DNA of 64,000 bases, taken from the NCBI RefSeq assembly GCF_009711205.1, contig NZ_WMIG01000006.1, forward strand, positions 1 to 64,000, read 5' to 3'. A program made the position numbers and the translations under genes. Below, in pieces: positions 46,483 through 55,182 of the stretch. The stretch is from Paracoccus litorisediminis (lineage in GTDB: Bacteria > Pseudomonadota > Alphaproteobacteria > Rhodobacterales > Rhodobacteraceae). The notes below the pieces were generated by a model. The model did not search any database, had not been told where the DNA came from, and worked only from the letters and a program-made list of their open reading frames with translations. Every line of letters begins with the position of its first letter. Position 1 is the first letter of the stretch.

Positions 46483-46666
46483 CCGGCTCTCCTCTGCGAT
46501 CCGCCCGCCGCCACTGTGGAAGCAAAGCGGCAGGAATGTCGAGACGGCGCGACACAGCCTGAGCTTGCGCATATATTTTAGTTTTCATGCCGAGCCGAGC
46601 CTGTATTCTGCTTGCAGGCAGCTGGGAGGCGCCGCGCGCCTTCGGGCTGCGACAAGGGGGAAAGAG
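46483..46666. promoter_or_regulatory. Divergent promoter region of TPP enzyme and GntR gene
   Basis: 184 bases. The middle (about 46565-46600) is AT-richer than its surroundings (ATATATTTTAGTTTTCATGC). No clear dyad was identified. It probably contains both promoters and the operator of the GntR-type regulator, by arrangement only. Confidence 0.35.
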
Positions 46667-47380
46667 ATGAATTTGTCCGTCAAGGCGGCGGTCGAGTTGG
46701 CACGGCACAATATGCGCCACCAGCCGCGCTCGGCAGCCGCCAGAATTTACGATGACCTGCGTCAGCGCATCCTGTCGCTGGAGCTGCCGCCGGGCGCAAG
46801 CCTGCTGCGGGCGGAACTGGCGCAGCGCTACGATGTTAGCCAGACCCCGCTGCGCGACGCGCTGCAGCGGCTGGAGCAGGACGGTCTGGTCGAGATCTTT
46901 CCCCAATCGCGGACTTTGGTCACCCGGATCGACGCGACCCGCGTGCAAGAGGCCCAGTTCCTGCGAGTTGCGCTGGAGACCGAGGTGGTGCGCCGTCTTG
47001 CCCGCAAGGGCGCACAGGATGTGGTCGATTTCGGCCGCGCCGTGATCGAGCTGCAGCGCAGCCTGGCCACCGACCGCTCGCAATTGCAGCTGTTCCAGGA
47101 GATGGACGAGTATTTCCACGGGGTGTTGTTCGGCGGCCTGCAGCAGGACGACCTGCATGCGCTGGTCCGTTCCCGATCGGGGCATCTGGACCGGGTGCGG
47201 CGGCTGCAGACCCATGCCGAGGACAAGATCCGCGAGATTTTGCAGGGGCACGAACGGATCGTGGCCGCCATCGAGGCCCGCGACGAGGATGCCGCGGTCG
47301 AAGCCATCCGCGTGCATCTGCACAAAGAGCCCGATTGGGTAAACAGCTTCCGCGCCGAGCATCAGGATTACTTCAGCTGA
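46667..47380 (+). CDS. GntR-family transcriptional regulator (FadR/FCD subfamily)
   Basis: 237-residue regulator. The winged helix lies at about 24-90 (IYDDLRQRILSLELPPGASL and RAELAQRYDVSQTPLRDALQ), and an all-helical FCD effector domain follows (about 95-230), with possible metal-binding Asp/His positions in FQEMDEYFHGVLF and GHERIVAAIEARDEDAA. FCD members usually sense small carboxylates. Its divergent position suggests it controls the TPP enzyme gene. ATG 46667 is preceded by GGGGGAAAGAG. Confidence 0.88.
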   Translation: MNLSVKAAVELARHNMRHQPRSAAARIYDDLRQRILSLELPPGASLLRAELAQRYDVSQTPLRDALQRLEQDGLVEIFPQSRTLVTRIDATRVQEAQFLRVALETEVVRRLARKGAQDVVDFGRAVIELQRSLATDRSQLQLFQEMDEYFHGVLFGGLQQDDLHALVRSRSGHLDRVRRLQTHAEDKIREILQGHERIVAAIEARDEDAAVEAIRVHLHKEPDWVNSFRAEHQDYFS

Positions 47381-47404
47381 AAACGGGCCTCGGCGGGCGG
47401 GACC

Positions 47405-50026
47405 TCATGCCCTAGCGGCGCTGGCCAGCAGGGCCTTGATCTCGGGGCGGCAGGAACCACAATTCGTTCCCGCCCGCAATGCAGCGCCGACCTCATCGAC
47501 CGTGGTCAGGCGCTGCGCGCCGATGGTGCTGCGGATCAGGTTCACGCCGACGTTGAAGCAGGCGCAAACCAGCGCGCCGTGATCGGGCCGGTCGCCACCG
47601 GGCCTGCCCGCCAGCGCGTCCCCGGCATTTTCCCCGCCCAGCAGGCTGCCCAGATGGCTGCGCGACAGACCGACCGGCTCTCGCGCGATGAACAGGGCAG
47701 CCTGCAAGCGGCCCTCGCGCATGAAGGCCAGCCGGATCTGGCCCTTGGCCCGGTCATGCACGGTCAGCGGCTCATCCCTTAGCCCGAACAGGGCGCGGGC
47801 ATGATCCATCCAGCATTCGGGATCGGCCTCGCCAGCCAGTTCGGCCTGCCAGCCGCCCTCAATCGCGGCGCGCGCCCAATAGGCGCTGGCGGGAATGATC
47901 GGCCCGGCCGAGATCGCATAGCCATACCACGCAGCGCGGAACGGGGCGATCGCGACCGGCGCGGATTTCGAGGCGGGCTGACCCGAGACAGGATCGGTCA
48001 CGCCCGGAACCAGCACATCCACCCGCCCCGAGGGCGCGGTCTGCCCGGTCCAATGGATCGGCGCAAAGGGATGTCCCGGTGCGACCCGGTCGGTGACCAG
48101 AACCCGCAGGATCGCGGTACCCTCGGGGCTGCTGACCCGTGCCAGCGACGCGACCGACAGTCCCAAGGCCTCGGCATCGCGTGGATGGATCTCCAGATAG
48201 GGTTCGGCCAGATGGCGCGAAAGACGGGCCGAAATCCCGGTGCGGGTCATCGTGTGCCAATGGTCGCGGACCCGACCGGTATTCAGGCGATAGGGATGTT
48301 CGGCGCTGACCGACTGCGGGGCGCGCGGCGTGACCGGGATCATCCGCGCCTTGCCATCGGGATGGTGAAAGCGGCCATCGCCAAAGAAGCGGCCGCCCGA
48401 TTTGCGCGGCGATTGCGGCCACAGGAATGGCTCCAGCCGGTCATAGGCGTCCCGCGTGATCCCGGCATGGCTCGAGATGTCGAAATCGCTGCCAAGCCTG
48501 CCCGCGACGCCGGACAGGGCGGCATGCTCGGCATAGATCTGGGCCGGGTTGGTCCAGGCGAAATGCTCGCCCCAACCCATGCGGGTGGCGACATCGGCGA
48601 TGATGCGCCAATCGTCGCGGGCCTGACCAGCAGGGGCCATGCTGCGACGCTGGCGGCTGATCCGACGCTCGGAATTGGTGACGGTCCCGTCCTTTTCCGC
48701 CCAACCGGTCGCGGGCAACAGGACATGGGCCAGACGAGTCGTGTCCGTTTCCGCGACCATGTCCGAGACCACCACGAAATCGCAGCCGGCGATGGCACGG
48801 GCGACGCGGTCCGCCTCGGGCATCGAAACGGCGGGGTTGGTACACATGATCCACAAGGCCTTGATCCGCCCGTCCTCGACCGCGCGGAACATGTCGACAG
48901 CTTTCAGGCCGGGTCTCTCGGCCATGCGCGGCGCGGCCCAGAAATCCTGCACGGCGCTGCGATGGGTCGCGTTTTCGATATCCAGATGACAGGCCAGCAT
49001 ATTGGCCAGACCGCCGACCTCTCGCCCGCCCATGGCATTGGGCTGGCCGGTGACGCTGAACGGCCCCATGCCGGGACGACCGATCCGGCCCGTGGCAAGA
49101 TGACAGTTCAGGATCGCATTGACCTTGTCGCTGCCGGATTCCGACTGGTTGATGCCCTGCGAATAGACGGTGACGACCTTTTCCGTGCCGGTCCACAGGT
49201 CAAGGAAACGCTCCAGATCCTCGGCCGACAGGCCGGTGGCGGCAGGATCGGCTTCGCGCGCAGCGTGAATTGTGGCGTCAAAGCCATTCACATTGCTGAT
49301 GAAATATTGGTTCACTGCACCACGCTCAGCAATCGCGGCCAGCAGCAGATTGAACAGAACCGCATCCGCCCCCGGCGCGATCGCCAGATGCAGGTCGGCC
49401 AGATCGCAGGTTGCGGTCCGCCGCGGGTCGATCACCACGACGCGCATTTCGGGGCGGGCTTCCTTGGCGGCGACAAGGCGCTGAAACAGCACCGGATGGC
49501 ACCATGCCAGGTTCGACCCGGTCAGCACCACCAGATCGGCCTGCTCCAGATCCTCGTAAAGCCCCGGAACCGTATCGGTGCCAAAGGCGCGGCGATGCCC
49601 CGCGACCGAGGACGCCATGCACAGCCGCGAATTCGTGTCGATATTGGCCGAGCCGATGAAGCCCTTCATCAGCTTGTTGGCGGCATAGTAATCCTCGGTC
49701 AGCAATTGCCCCGAGACATAGAAAGCGACCGAATCCGGGCCGTGTTCGGCGATGGTTTCCGCAAACCGTGCCGCGACCAGATCCAGCGCATCGTCCCAGC
49801 TTGCCTCGCGCCCGTGGATGCGCGGGGCAAGCAGCCGACCTTGGCGGTCCAGCGTCTCGCCCAAGGCCGAACCCTTGACGCAAAGCCGCCCCCGGTTTGC
49901 CGGATGGGCCGGATCACCCATGATGTTCAGCCCGCCCGTCCCGTCCGGGCTGGCCAGCACCCCGCAGCCTACTCCGCAATATGGGCAGGTGGTGCGGATC
50001 GTCGAAACTGCGGGATGCATGGTCAT
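47405..50026 (-). CDS. nasC: Assimilatory nitrate reductase catalytic subunit
   Basis: Cytoplasmic molybdenum enzyme that reduces nitrate to nitrite. 873 residues with no export signal. The N-terminal [4Fe-4S] motif CPYCGVGC with a fourth Cys in RLCVKGSALGE (Cys 14, 17, 21, 49). The molybdenum-ligand cysteine region is NSRLCMASSV (about 140). The C-terminal about 60 residues form a BFD-type [2Fe-2S] domain (VCACFNVG and GTNCGSCRPE). Start ATG 50026 with AAGGA upstream. It corresponds to NasC of Paracoccus denitrificans. Confidence 0.94.
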   Translation of the reverse strand: MTMHPAVSTIRTTCPYCGVGCGVLASPDGTGGLNIMGDPAHPANRGRLCVKGSALGETLDRQGRLLAPRIHGREASWDDALDLVAARFAETIAEHGPDSVAFYVSGQLLTEDYYAANKLMKGFIGSANIDTNSRLCMASSVAGHRRAFGTDTVPGLYEDLEQADLVVLTGSNLAWCHPVLFQRLVAAKEARPEMRVVVIDPRRTATCDLADLHLAIAPGADAVLFNLLLAAIAERGAVNQYFISNVNGFDATIHAAREADPAATGLSAEDLERFLDLWTGTEKVVTVYSQGINQSESGSDKVNAILNCHLATGRIGRPGMGPFSVTGQPNAMGGREVGGLANMLACHLDIENATHRSAVQDFWAAPRMAERPGLKAVDMFRAVEDGRIKALWIMCTNPAVSMPEADRVARAIAGCDFVVVSDMVAETDTTRLAHVLLPATGWAEKDGTVTNSERRISRQRRSMAPAGQARDDWRIIADVATRMGWGEHFAWTNPAQIYAEHAALSGVAGRLGSDFDISSHAGITRDAYDRLEPFLWPQSPRKSGGRFFGDGRFHHPDGKARMIPVTPRAPQSVSAEHPYRLNTGRVRDHWHTMTRTGISARLSRHLAEPYLEIHPRDAEALGLSVASLARVSSPEGTAILRVLVTDRVAPGHPFAPIHWTGQTAPSGRVDVLVPGVTDPVSGQPASKSAPVAIAPFRAAWYGYAISAGPIIPASAYWARAAIEGGWQAELAGEADPECWMDHARALFGLRDEPLTVHDRAKGQIRLAFMREGRLQAALFIAREPVGLSRSHLGSLLGGENAGDALAGRPGGDRPDHGALVCACFNVGVNLIRSTIGAQRLTTVDEVGAALRAGTNCGSCRPEIKALLASAARA

Positions 50027-50042
50027 GTGATGGTCCTTGGCT

Positions 50043-50891
50043 CTACTCGGCGGGAACCGCGACGGGCTGAACCTCGTCGGCATTGCGCTGGCGTTCGGGC
50101 GAGGTCTTGTGATGGGTGGCATAGATCACCGCACCGACAAAGGTGATGCCGCCGACCATATTGCCCAGCACGGTCGGGATCTCGTTCCAGATCAGGTAGT
50201 CCATCCAGGTGAACTGCCCGCCCAGCAGGATGCCCGCGGGGAACAGGAACATGTTCACGATGGAATGTTCGAAGCCCATGTAGAAGAAGACGAGGATCGG
50301 CATCCACATCGCCATGATCTTGCCGGAAACACTGGTGGACATCATCGCGGCCACGACCCCGGTCGAGACCATCCAATTGCACATGACCGCGCGGACAAAC
50401 AGCGTCAGCATCCCCGCCGCGCCATGCGCCGCATAGCCCAGCGTCCGGCCCTCGCCGATATGGCCGATCTTTTCGCCGACGGCGTTGGGGGCCTCGGAGA
50501 AGCCGAAGGTCACGATGATCGCCATGAACACCGCGACGGTGAAGGCCCCCGCGAAATTCCCGGCGAATACCAGCCCCCAGTTGCGCCACAGCCCCTTCAT
50601 TGTCACGCCGCGCCGCTTGTCGATCAACGCCAGAGGCACCAGCGTGAACACCCCGGTCAGCAAATCGAAGCCCAGAAGGTACAGCATGCAGAACCCGACC
50701 GGGAACAGCAGCGCGCCGATCAGCGGATCGCCGGTATTGACCGTGACGGTGACGGCGAATGCGGCCGCCAGCGCTAGGATCGCCCCCGCCATATAGGCGC
50801 GGATCAGCGTGTCACGGGTCGACATGAAGACCTTGGCCTCACCAGCATCGACCATTTTTTTAGCGAAATCAGATGGATTGACATAGGACAT
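50043..50891 (-). CDS. nasH: Formate/nitrite transporter family protein
   Basis: Channel-type nitrite carrier in the inner membrane. 282 residues with six membrane segments. FNT-family features are AGAILALAAAFAVTV (about 34-48), GAFTVAVFMAIIV, CNWMVSTGVVAAMMS (about 176-190) and GFEHSIVNMFLFPAGI (about 213-228), which contains the conserved central His. It stands between the Rieske-type NasG gene and nasC, as NasH does in P. denitrificans. Confidence 0.93.
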   Translation of the reverse strand: MSYVNPSDFAKKMVDAGEAKVFMSTRDTLIRAYMAGAILALAAAFAVTVTVNTGDPLIGALLFPVGFCMLYLLGFDLLTGVFTLVPLALIDKRRGVTMKGLWRNWGLVFAGNFAGAFTVAVFMAIIVTFGFSEAPNAVGEKIGHIGEGRTLGYAAHGAAGMLTLFVRAVMCNWMVSTGVVAAMMSTSVSGKIMAMWMPILVFFYMGFEHSIVNMFLFPAGILLGGQFTWMDYLIWNEIPTVLGNMVGGITFVGAVIYATHHKTSPERQRNADEVQPVAVPAE

Positions 50892-50902
50892 GATGTGACT
50901 CC

Positions 50903-51235
50903 TCAGGCAGCCCGGCGGGCCATCAATTCGGCGCTGATCAGGATGCGGCCATTTTCGACGCGGATCGGATAGGTGCGGACAGCGCCTTCGTCGGCGCCCT
51001 GAGCCTCGCCCGAGTTCATGTCGAAGACCCAGTTATGCAGGGGACAGGTGACCGAGGTCCCATGCACGATCCCCTCGGAAAGCGGGCCGCCCTTGTGCGG
51101 GCAGCGGTCCTCAAGGGCGAAGACCCGGTCATCTGCGGTGCGGAATACTGCGATGCAGCCCTGCACGGTTTTCACGACGCGCGCACCCTGTTGGGGGACG
51201 TCCGAAAGCGCGCCGATATCGACGAATGTGGTCAT
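50903..51235 (-). CDS. nasG: Rieske-type [2Fe-2S] ferredoxin of nitrate/nitrite reduction
   Basis: Small electron carrier of 110 residues, homologous to NirD. The Rieske ligands are visible in RCPHKGG (Cys 45, His 47) and TCPLHNW (Cys 64, His 67). In P. denitrificans NasG passes electrons from the NADH-using NasB to the nitrate reductase NasC. The ATG overlaps the nasB stop as ATGA. A longer frame into nasB is a chance extension. Confidence 0.93.
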   Translation of the reverse strand: MTTFVDIGALSDVPQQGARVVKTVQGCIAVFRTADDRVFALEDRCPHKGGPLSEGIVHGTSVTCPLHNWVFDMNSGEAQGADEGAVRTYPIRVENGRILISAELMARRAA

Positions 51236-53667
51236 TCCGCTGCCTCCAGCGTCAGGTCTGCAAGGGGGCCCCATTTGGGCGTCTCGGCGGGGGTGGAAAG
51301 CTCGGCCCAGGGGTCGGTGCGATAGACCGACTGGCTGATCTCGAAGCGTTCGACGAGGGCGCGGCGGTTTTCCAGATCATCGACGACCTGCGCCTTGATC
51401 CAGTCGAGGCCGACCTTGGCCATCCACTTCCAGATCCGGTCCAGATATTTGCCGTTCTCGCGGTAAAGCTGGGTCACGGCCAGAATGATCTGAATGGTTT
51501 CCTCTTCGGACGGGGTCGAGGCCAGATGCTCGGTTTCCTTGACCTCCATCCCCGCCGCGCCGCCGATCGAAATGTTGTAGCCGCTGTCGACGCAGACCAC
51601 ACCGATGTCCTTGCAGGTCGCCTCGGCGCAGTTGCGCGGGCAGCCGCTGACGCCCAGCTTCAGCTTGTGCGGCGTCCACGACCCCCACATCAGCTTCTCC
51701 AGCTTGATGCCAAGCCCGGTCGAATCCTGCGTGCCGACGCGGCAGAATTCCTTGCCGACGCAGGTTTTGACCGTGCGCAGACCCTTGGAATAGGCCGCGC
51801 CCGACACCATCCCGGCGGCGTTCAGATCGGCCCACATATGGGGCAAGTCCTCCTTGCGCACGCCCAAAAGATCGATGCGCTGGCCGCCGGTCACCTTGAC
51901 CATCGGCACGTTGTATTTGTCGGCAGCGTCCGCGATGGCGCGCAGCTCGGCAGGCGTCGTCACCCCGCCCCACATGCGCGGCACGACGGAATAGGTGCCG
52001 TCCTTCTGGATATTGGCGTGGTTGCGTTCGTTGACAAAACGCGACTGGCGGTCGTCCTTGTATTCCAGCGGATATTCGGCCAGCAGATAGTAGTTCAGGG
52101 CCGGACGGCAGGAATGACAGCCGCCGACGGTTTTCCAGCCCAGTTCCTGCATGACGGCGGGGATGGATTTCAGCCCCATCACCTTGATCAGGCGGCGCAC
52201 GTCCTCATGCGTGTGGTCAGAGCATTTGCACATGCCGGCGGGCGCTTCGTTCACCTCGCCACCCAGAGCGAACGCCATGATCTGCTGCACCAGCCCGGTG
52301 CAGGTGCCGCAAGAGGCGCTGGCCTTGGTGCAGGCGCGCATCTGATCCAGCGTGCAGGCCCCGCCCGCCACTGCATCCATGATCACGCCCTTGGAAACGC
52401 CGTTGCAACCGCAGATCTCTGCCTCAGGCGGCAAGGCTGCAACGGCCGCCATAGGGTCCAGCTTGGACCCTCCCTGGAAGGCCGGGCCAAAGATCAGGGT
52501 CTCGCGCATCTCGCTGATGTCGGTGCCGTCCTTCATCAGCCCGTAGAACCAGTTTCCGTCGCCGGTCTCGCCATACATGACGACGCCGATGATGCGGTTG
52601 TCCTGCAGCACGAGGCGCTTGTAGATGCCGCGGCCCGGATCGCGGAAGACGATGTCTTCGCGGCCCTCGCCCTCGGCAAAGTCCCCGGCGCTGAACAGAT
52701 CGCAGCCGGTGACCTTCAGCTTGGTCGCGGTCTGGACCGGGACGAATTCGGCGGCTTGGTCCAGCAGGGTTTTCGCCAGCACCTTGGCTTGGTCGTAAAG
52801 CGGAGCCACCAGACCGAACAGCTGCTTGCGGTGTTCCACGCATTCGCCAAGCGCGAAGATATGCGGATCGCTGGTGCGCATGGCGTCATCGACGACAATG
52901 CCGCGTTCAACCTCCAGATGGGCGTCATTGGCAAGGCGCGTTTCCGGGCGGATACCGACGGCCATGCAGACCAGATCGGCGGGATAGACGGTGCCGTCTT
53001 CCAGCAGCACGGCCTCGGCACGGTCATGGCCCATGATCGCCTTGGTCGCGCCCTTGCAATGGACGGTGATGCCGCGTTTTTCCAGATCCTTTTTCAGCAG
53101 GTAACCTGCGGCGGGGTCCAACTGACGCTCCATCAGGTGGCCCATGATATGGATCACGGTGACCTTCGCGCCGCGTGCGGCCATGCCCGCCGCCGCTTCC
53201 AGCCCCAGCAGACCGCCGCCGATCACCACGGCATCCTTGCCCGCCACGCCCGCATCGATCATCGCATGGGTATCTTCGAGGTCGCGATAGGTGACGACGC
53301 CGGGCAGTTCCTTGCCCACAACCGGGATGATGAACGGGGCCGAGCCGGTGGCGATGACCAGCGCGTCATAGGGCGCGCCGCCCTTGTTCGAATAGACGAT
53401 GCGGTTCTTGCGGTCGATCTTGACCACCGGCTCGCCAAAGCGGCAATCCACGCCGTTTGCGCGATACCAGTCATCGTCATGGGTGACGATGTCTTCGTAG
53501 GTCTTTTCGCCCGACAGGACCGGGGACAGCATCAGGCGGTTGTAGTTACCGCGCGGCTCTCCGTTGAACAGGGTGACTTCGTAGGCATCGGGGGCAGCAT
53601 CGAACAGCTGTTCGAGCATCCGGCCCGAAGCCATCCCGGCGCCAATGACCACTAGCTTCTTTTTCAT
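51232..53667 (-). CDS. nasB: Assimilatory NADH-dependent nitrite reductase, large subunit
   Basis: Reduces nitrite to ammonium and also draws electrons from NADH for the pathway. 811 residues. The N-terminal FAD/NAD domains have VVIGAGMASGRMLEQ (about 6-20) and VVIGGGLLGLEAAAGM (about 148). A central BFD-type [2Fe-2S] domain has ICGCNG and CGTCTGL. The C-terminal siroheme/[4Fe-4S] domain has TCVGKEFC and SGCPRNCAEA. ATG 53667 follows AAAGGAA; upstream open frame is not coding. Confidence 0.95.
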   Translation of the reverse strand: MKKKLVVIGAGMASGRMLEQLFDAAPDAYEVTLFNGEPRGNYNRLMLSPVLSGEKTYEDIVTHDDDWYRANGVDCRFGEPVVKIDRKNRIVYSNKGGAPYDALVIATGSAPFIIPVVGKELPGVVTYRDLEDTHAMIDAGVAGKDAVVIGGGLLGLEAAAGMAARGAKVTVIHIMGHLMERQLDPAAGYLLKKDLEKRGITVHCKGATKAIMGHDRAEAVLLEDGTVYPADLVCMAVGIRPETRLANDAHLEVERGIVVDDAMRTSDPHIFALGECVEHRKQLFGLVAPLYDQAKVLAKTLLDQAAEFVPVQTATKLKVTGCDLFSAGDFAEGEGREDIVFRDPGRGIYKRLVLQDNRIIGVVMYGETGDGNWFYGLMKDGTDISEMRETLIFGPAFQGGSKLDPMAAVAALPPEAEICGCNGVSKGVIMDAVAGGACTLDQMRACTKASASCGTCTGLVQQIMAFALGGEVNEAPAGMCKCSDHTHEDVRRLIKVMGLKSIPAVMQELGWKTVGGCHSCRPALNYYLLAEYPLEYKDDRQSRFVNERNHANIQKDGTYSVVPRMWGGVTTPAELRAIADAADKYNVPMVKVTGGQRIDLLGVRKEDLPHMWADLNAAGMVSGAAYSKGLRTVKTCVGKEFCRVGTQDSTGLGIKLEKLMWGSWTPHKLKLGVSGCPRNCAEATCKDIGVVCVDSGYNISIGGAAGMEVKETEHLASTPSEEETIQIILAVTQLYRENGKYLDRIWKWMAKVGLDWIKAQVVDDLENRRALVERFEISQSVYRTDPWAELSTPAETPKWGPLADLTLEAAE

Positions 53668-53681
53668 GGCTGGGGTTCCTT

Positions 53682-54893
53682 TCAGGCGGTTTGCAGGGCA
53701 GGGGCGCGGTTCAGGCGGCGGATCGAGACATGCATCCAGATCAGGCAACCGGCGACCAGCAGGAACAGGACGGCAAAGCAGCTGGACCACAGGCCCGTCG
53801 TGTCCTTGAGCCAGCCAAAGAGCAGCGGCAGGAAGAAACCGCCAAGGCCGCCGATCATGCCGACCAGACCGCCGACTGCGCCGACATTCTGCGGGTAATA
53901 GGTGGGGATGTGCTTAAAGACGGCGGCCTTGCCGAGGCTCATGAAGAAGCCAAGGACAAAGATCACCACCAGGAACACCGGGGTCGAGACGCCCGAGGGG
54001 ATTGCCAGGATCGCAGTGGCGGCCAGCGACACGATCAGAGTCCAGTACATCACCGTGCGCGCACCGATGCGGTCCGACAGCACCCCGCCATAGGCGCGGA
54101 AGATCGAGGCCGGGATGGAATAGGCAGCGCCGATCATGCCGGCGGTCTTGATATCGAAGCCATAGACCCCGATCAGGTAGCGCGGCAGCCACAAAGCCAG
54201 CGCGACAAAGGCGCCGAAGCTGAAGAAGTAATAGGCCGCGAAGCGCCAGACCTGCACGTTCTTCAGCGGCGCGAATTCGGCCTTCAGGCTGCGCAGCGGG
54301 GCCGATGCGCCGCGACGCTGGATGGTGACCGGATCGTCCTTGCTGAAGATCCAGAACAGGATCGCGGTCAGCGCCAGAACGGCGGCCCAGATCTGTGCCG
54401 TCGCTTGCCAGCCATAGGCCACCATGACGAAGGGCGCGACGAATTTGGTCAGCGCCGCGCCGACATTGCCGACGCCAAAGATGCCAAGCGCCGTGCCCTG
54501 TTTCGCCGATGAGTAGAAACGCGAGACATAGGCCACACCGACGGCGAAGGAACCACCCGCAAGGCCGACGCCAAGCGCGGCCAGCAGCATCTGGTTATAG
54601 GTCTGGGCCCAGCCCAGCAGGAAGGTCGCCAATGCGGCAGCCAGCATGGTCAGGGTATAGACAACGCGTCCGCCAAGGCGGTCGGTCAGCACCCCCAGCA
54701 CGATGCGGACCAGCGATCCGGTCAGGACGGGCATGCCGATCAGCAGACCGAACTGGGTTTCCGTCAGGGAAAGCTGTTCGCGGATCTGGATGCCGATGAT
54801 GGCAAAGATCGTCCAGACGGCAAAGCAGATGACAAAGGCGAAGGTGGACAGGCCGAGGGCGCGATTTGCCTCGGACGAGGGGGACATGGTCAT
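53682..54893 (-). CDS. nasA: Nitrate/nitrite transporter, MFS (NarK/NasA type)
   Basis: Major facilitator transporter for nitrate, 403 residues, about twelve membrane segments. The nitrate signature appears in GLAGGSFAVGVAYVSRFYSS (about 105-124; family GGxxFxxG) and again in GAVGGLVGMIGGLGGFFLP (about 347-365). ATG 54893 has CGGAG seven bases upstream, with a second ATG two codons later. It lies 14 bases from nasB and begins the nasABGHC unit after a long leader. Confidence 0.93.
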   Translation of the reverse strand: MTMSPSSEANRALGLSTFAFVICFAVWTIFAIIGIQIREQLSLTETQFGLLIGMPVLTGSLVRIVLGVLTDRLGGRVVYTLTMLAAALATFLLGWAQTYNQMLLAALGVGLAGGSFAVGVAYVSRFYSSAKQGTALGIFGVGNVGAALTKFVAPFVMVAYGWQATAQIWAAVLALTAILFWIFSKDDPVTIQRRGASAPLRSLKAEFAPLKNVQVWRFAAYYFFSFGAFVALALWLPRYLIGVYGFDIKTAGMIGAAYSIPASIFRAYGGVLSDRIGARTVMYWTLIVSLAATAILAIPSGVSTPVFLVVIFVLGFFMSLGKAAVFKHIPTYYPQNVGAVGGLVGMIGGLGGFFLPLLFGWLKDTTGLWSSCFAVLFLLVAGCLIWMHVSIRRLNRAPALQTA

Positions 54894-55182
54894 GGGATGC
54901 TCCGATGGCGTTGACTGAAAAGCGTCTGCTGTCGGAAAACGATGCTCGCGGAACCTCAGCGGTTCGGATCGCACGCTTTCGCAAGATTCCGCATCCTCGC
55001 GGGATCATGCCGCATCATTGCGAGCTGGCCTGGTCGCGCCGTTGCGCCGGGCCGTAAGATCACATTGCCCGTGCCGGGCCTGTCACTCAACTGTCGTGAT
55101 GGATTTTCGCCGTGTCGGAATGCTGCTGCTGCGCGATACGGCGGCATTGCTTCGCTGCGGGCGCAAAATGCCCGGATTTCGC
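54894..55182 (-). promoter_or_regulatory. nasA leader, candidate NasT-responsive antitermination region
   Basis: 289 bases without a gene. Minus-strand structures include CGC-AATGAT-GCG (55011-55022), whose six-base loop has the A1 and G4 expected of ANTAR-target hairpins. There is also CGCGAGGAT paired with ATCTTGCG (about 54979-55000) and GAACC-GCTGA-GGTTC (54951-54965), followed after a short spacer by GTTTT. NasT antitermination of a nas leader is established in P. denitrificans; assignment of these stems is inference. Confidence 0.45.

Noticed and set aside
47801..50146. Long open frame antisense to nasC, and a similar one opposite nasB
   Set aside because: Same explanation. The sense strand encodes full-length enzymes with all cofactor motifs; the antisense products have no recognisable features.
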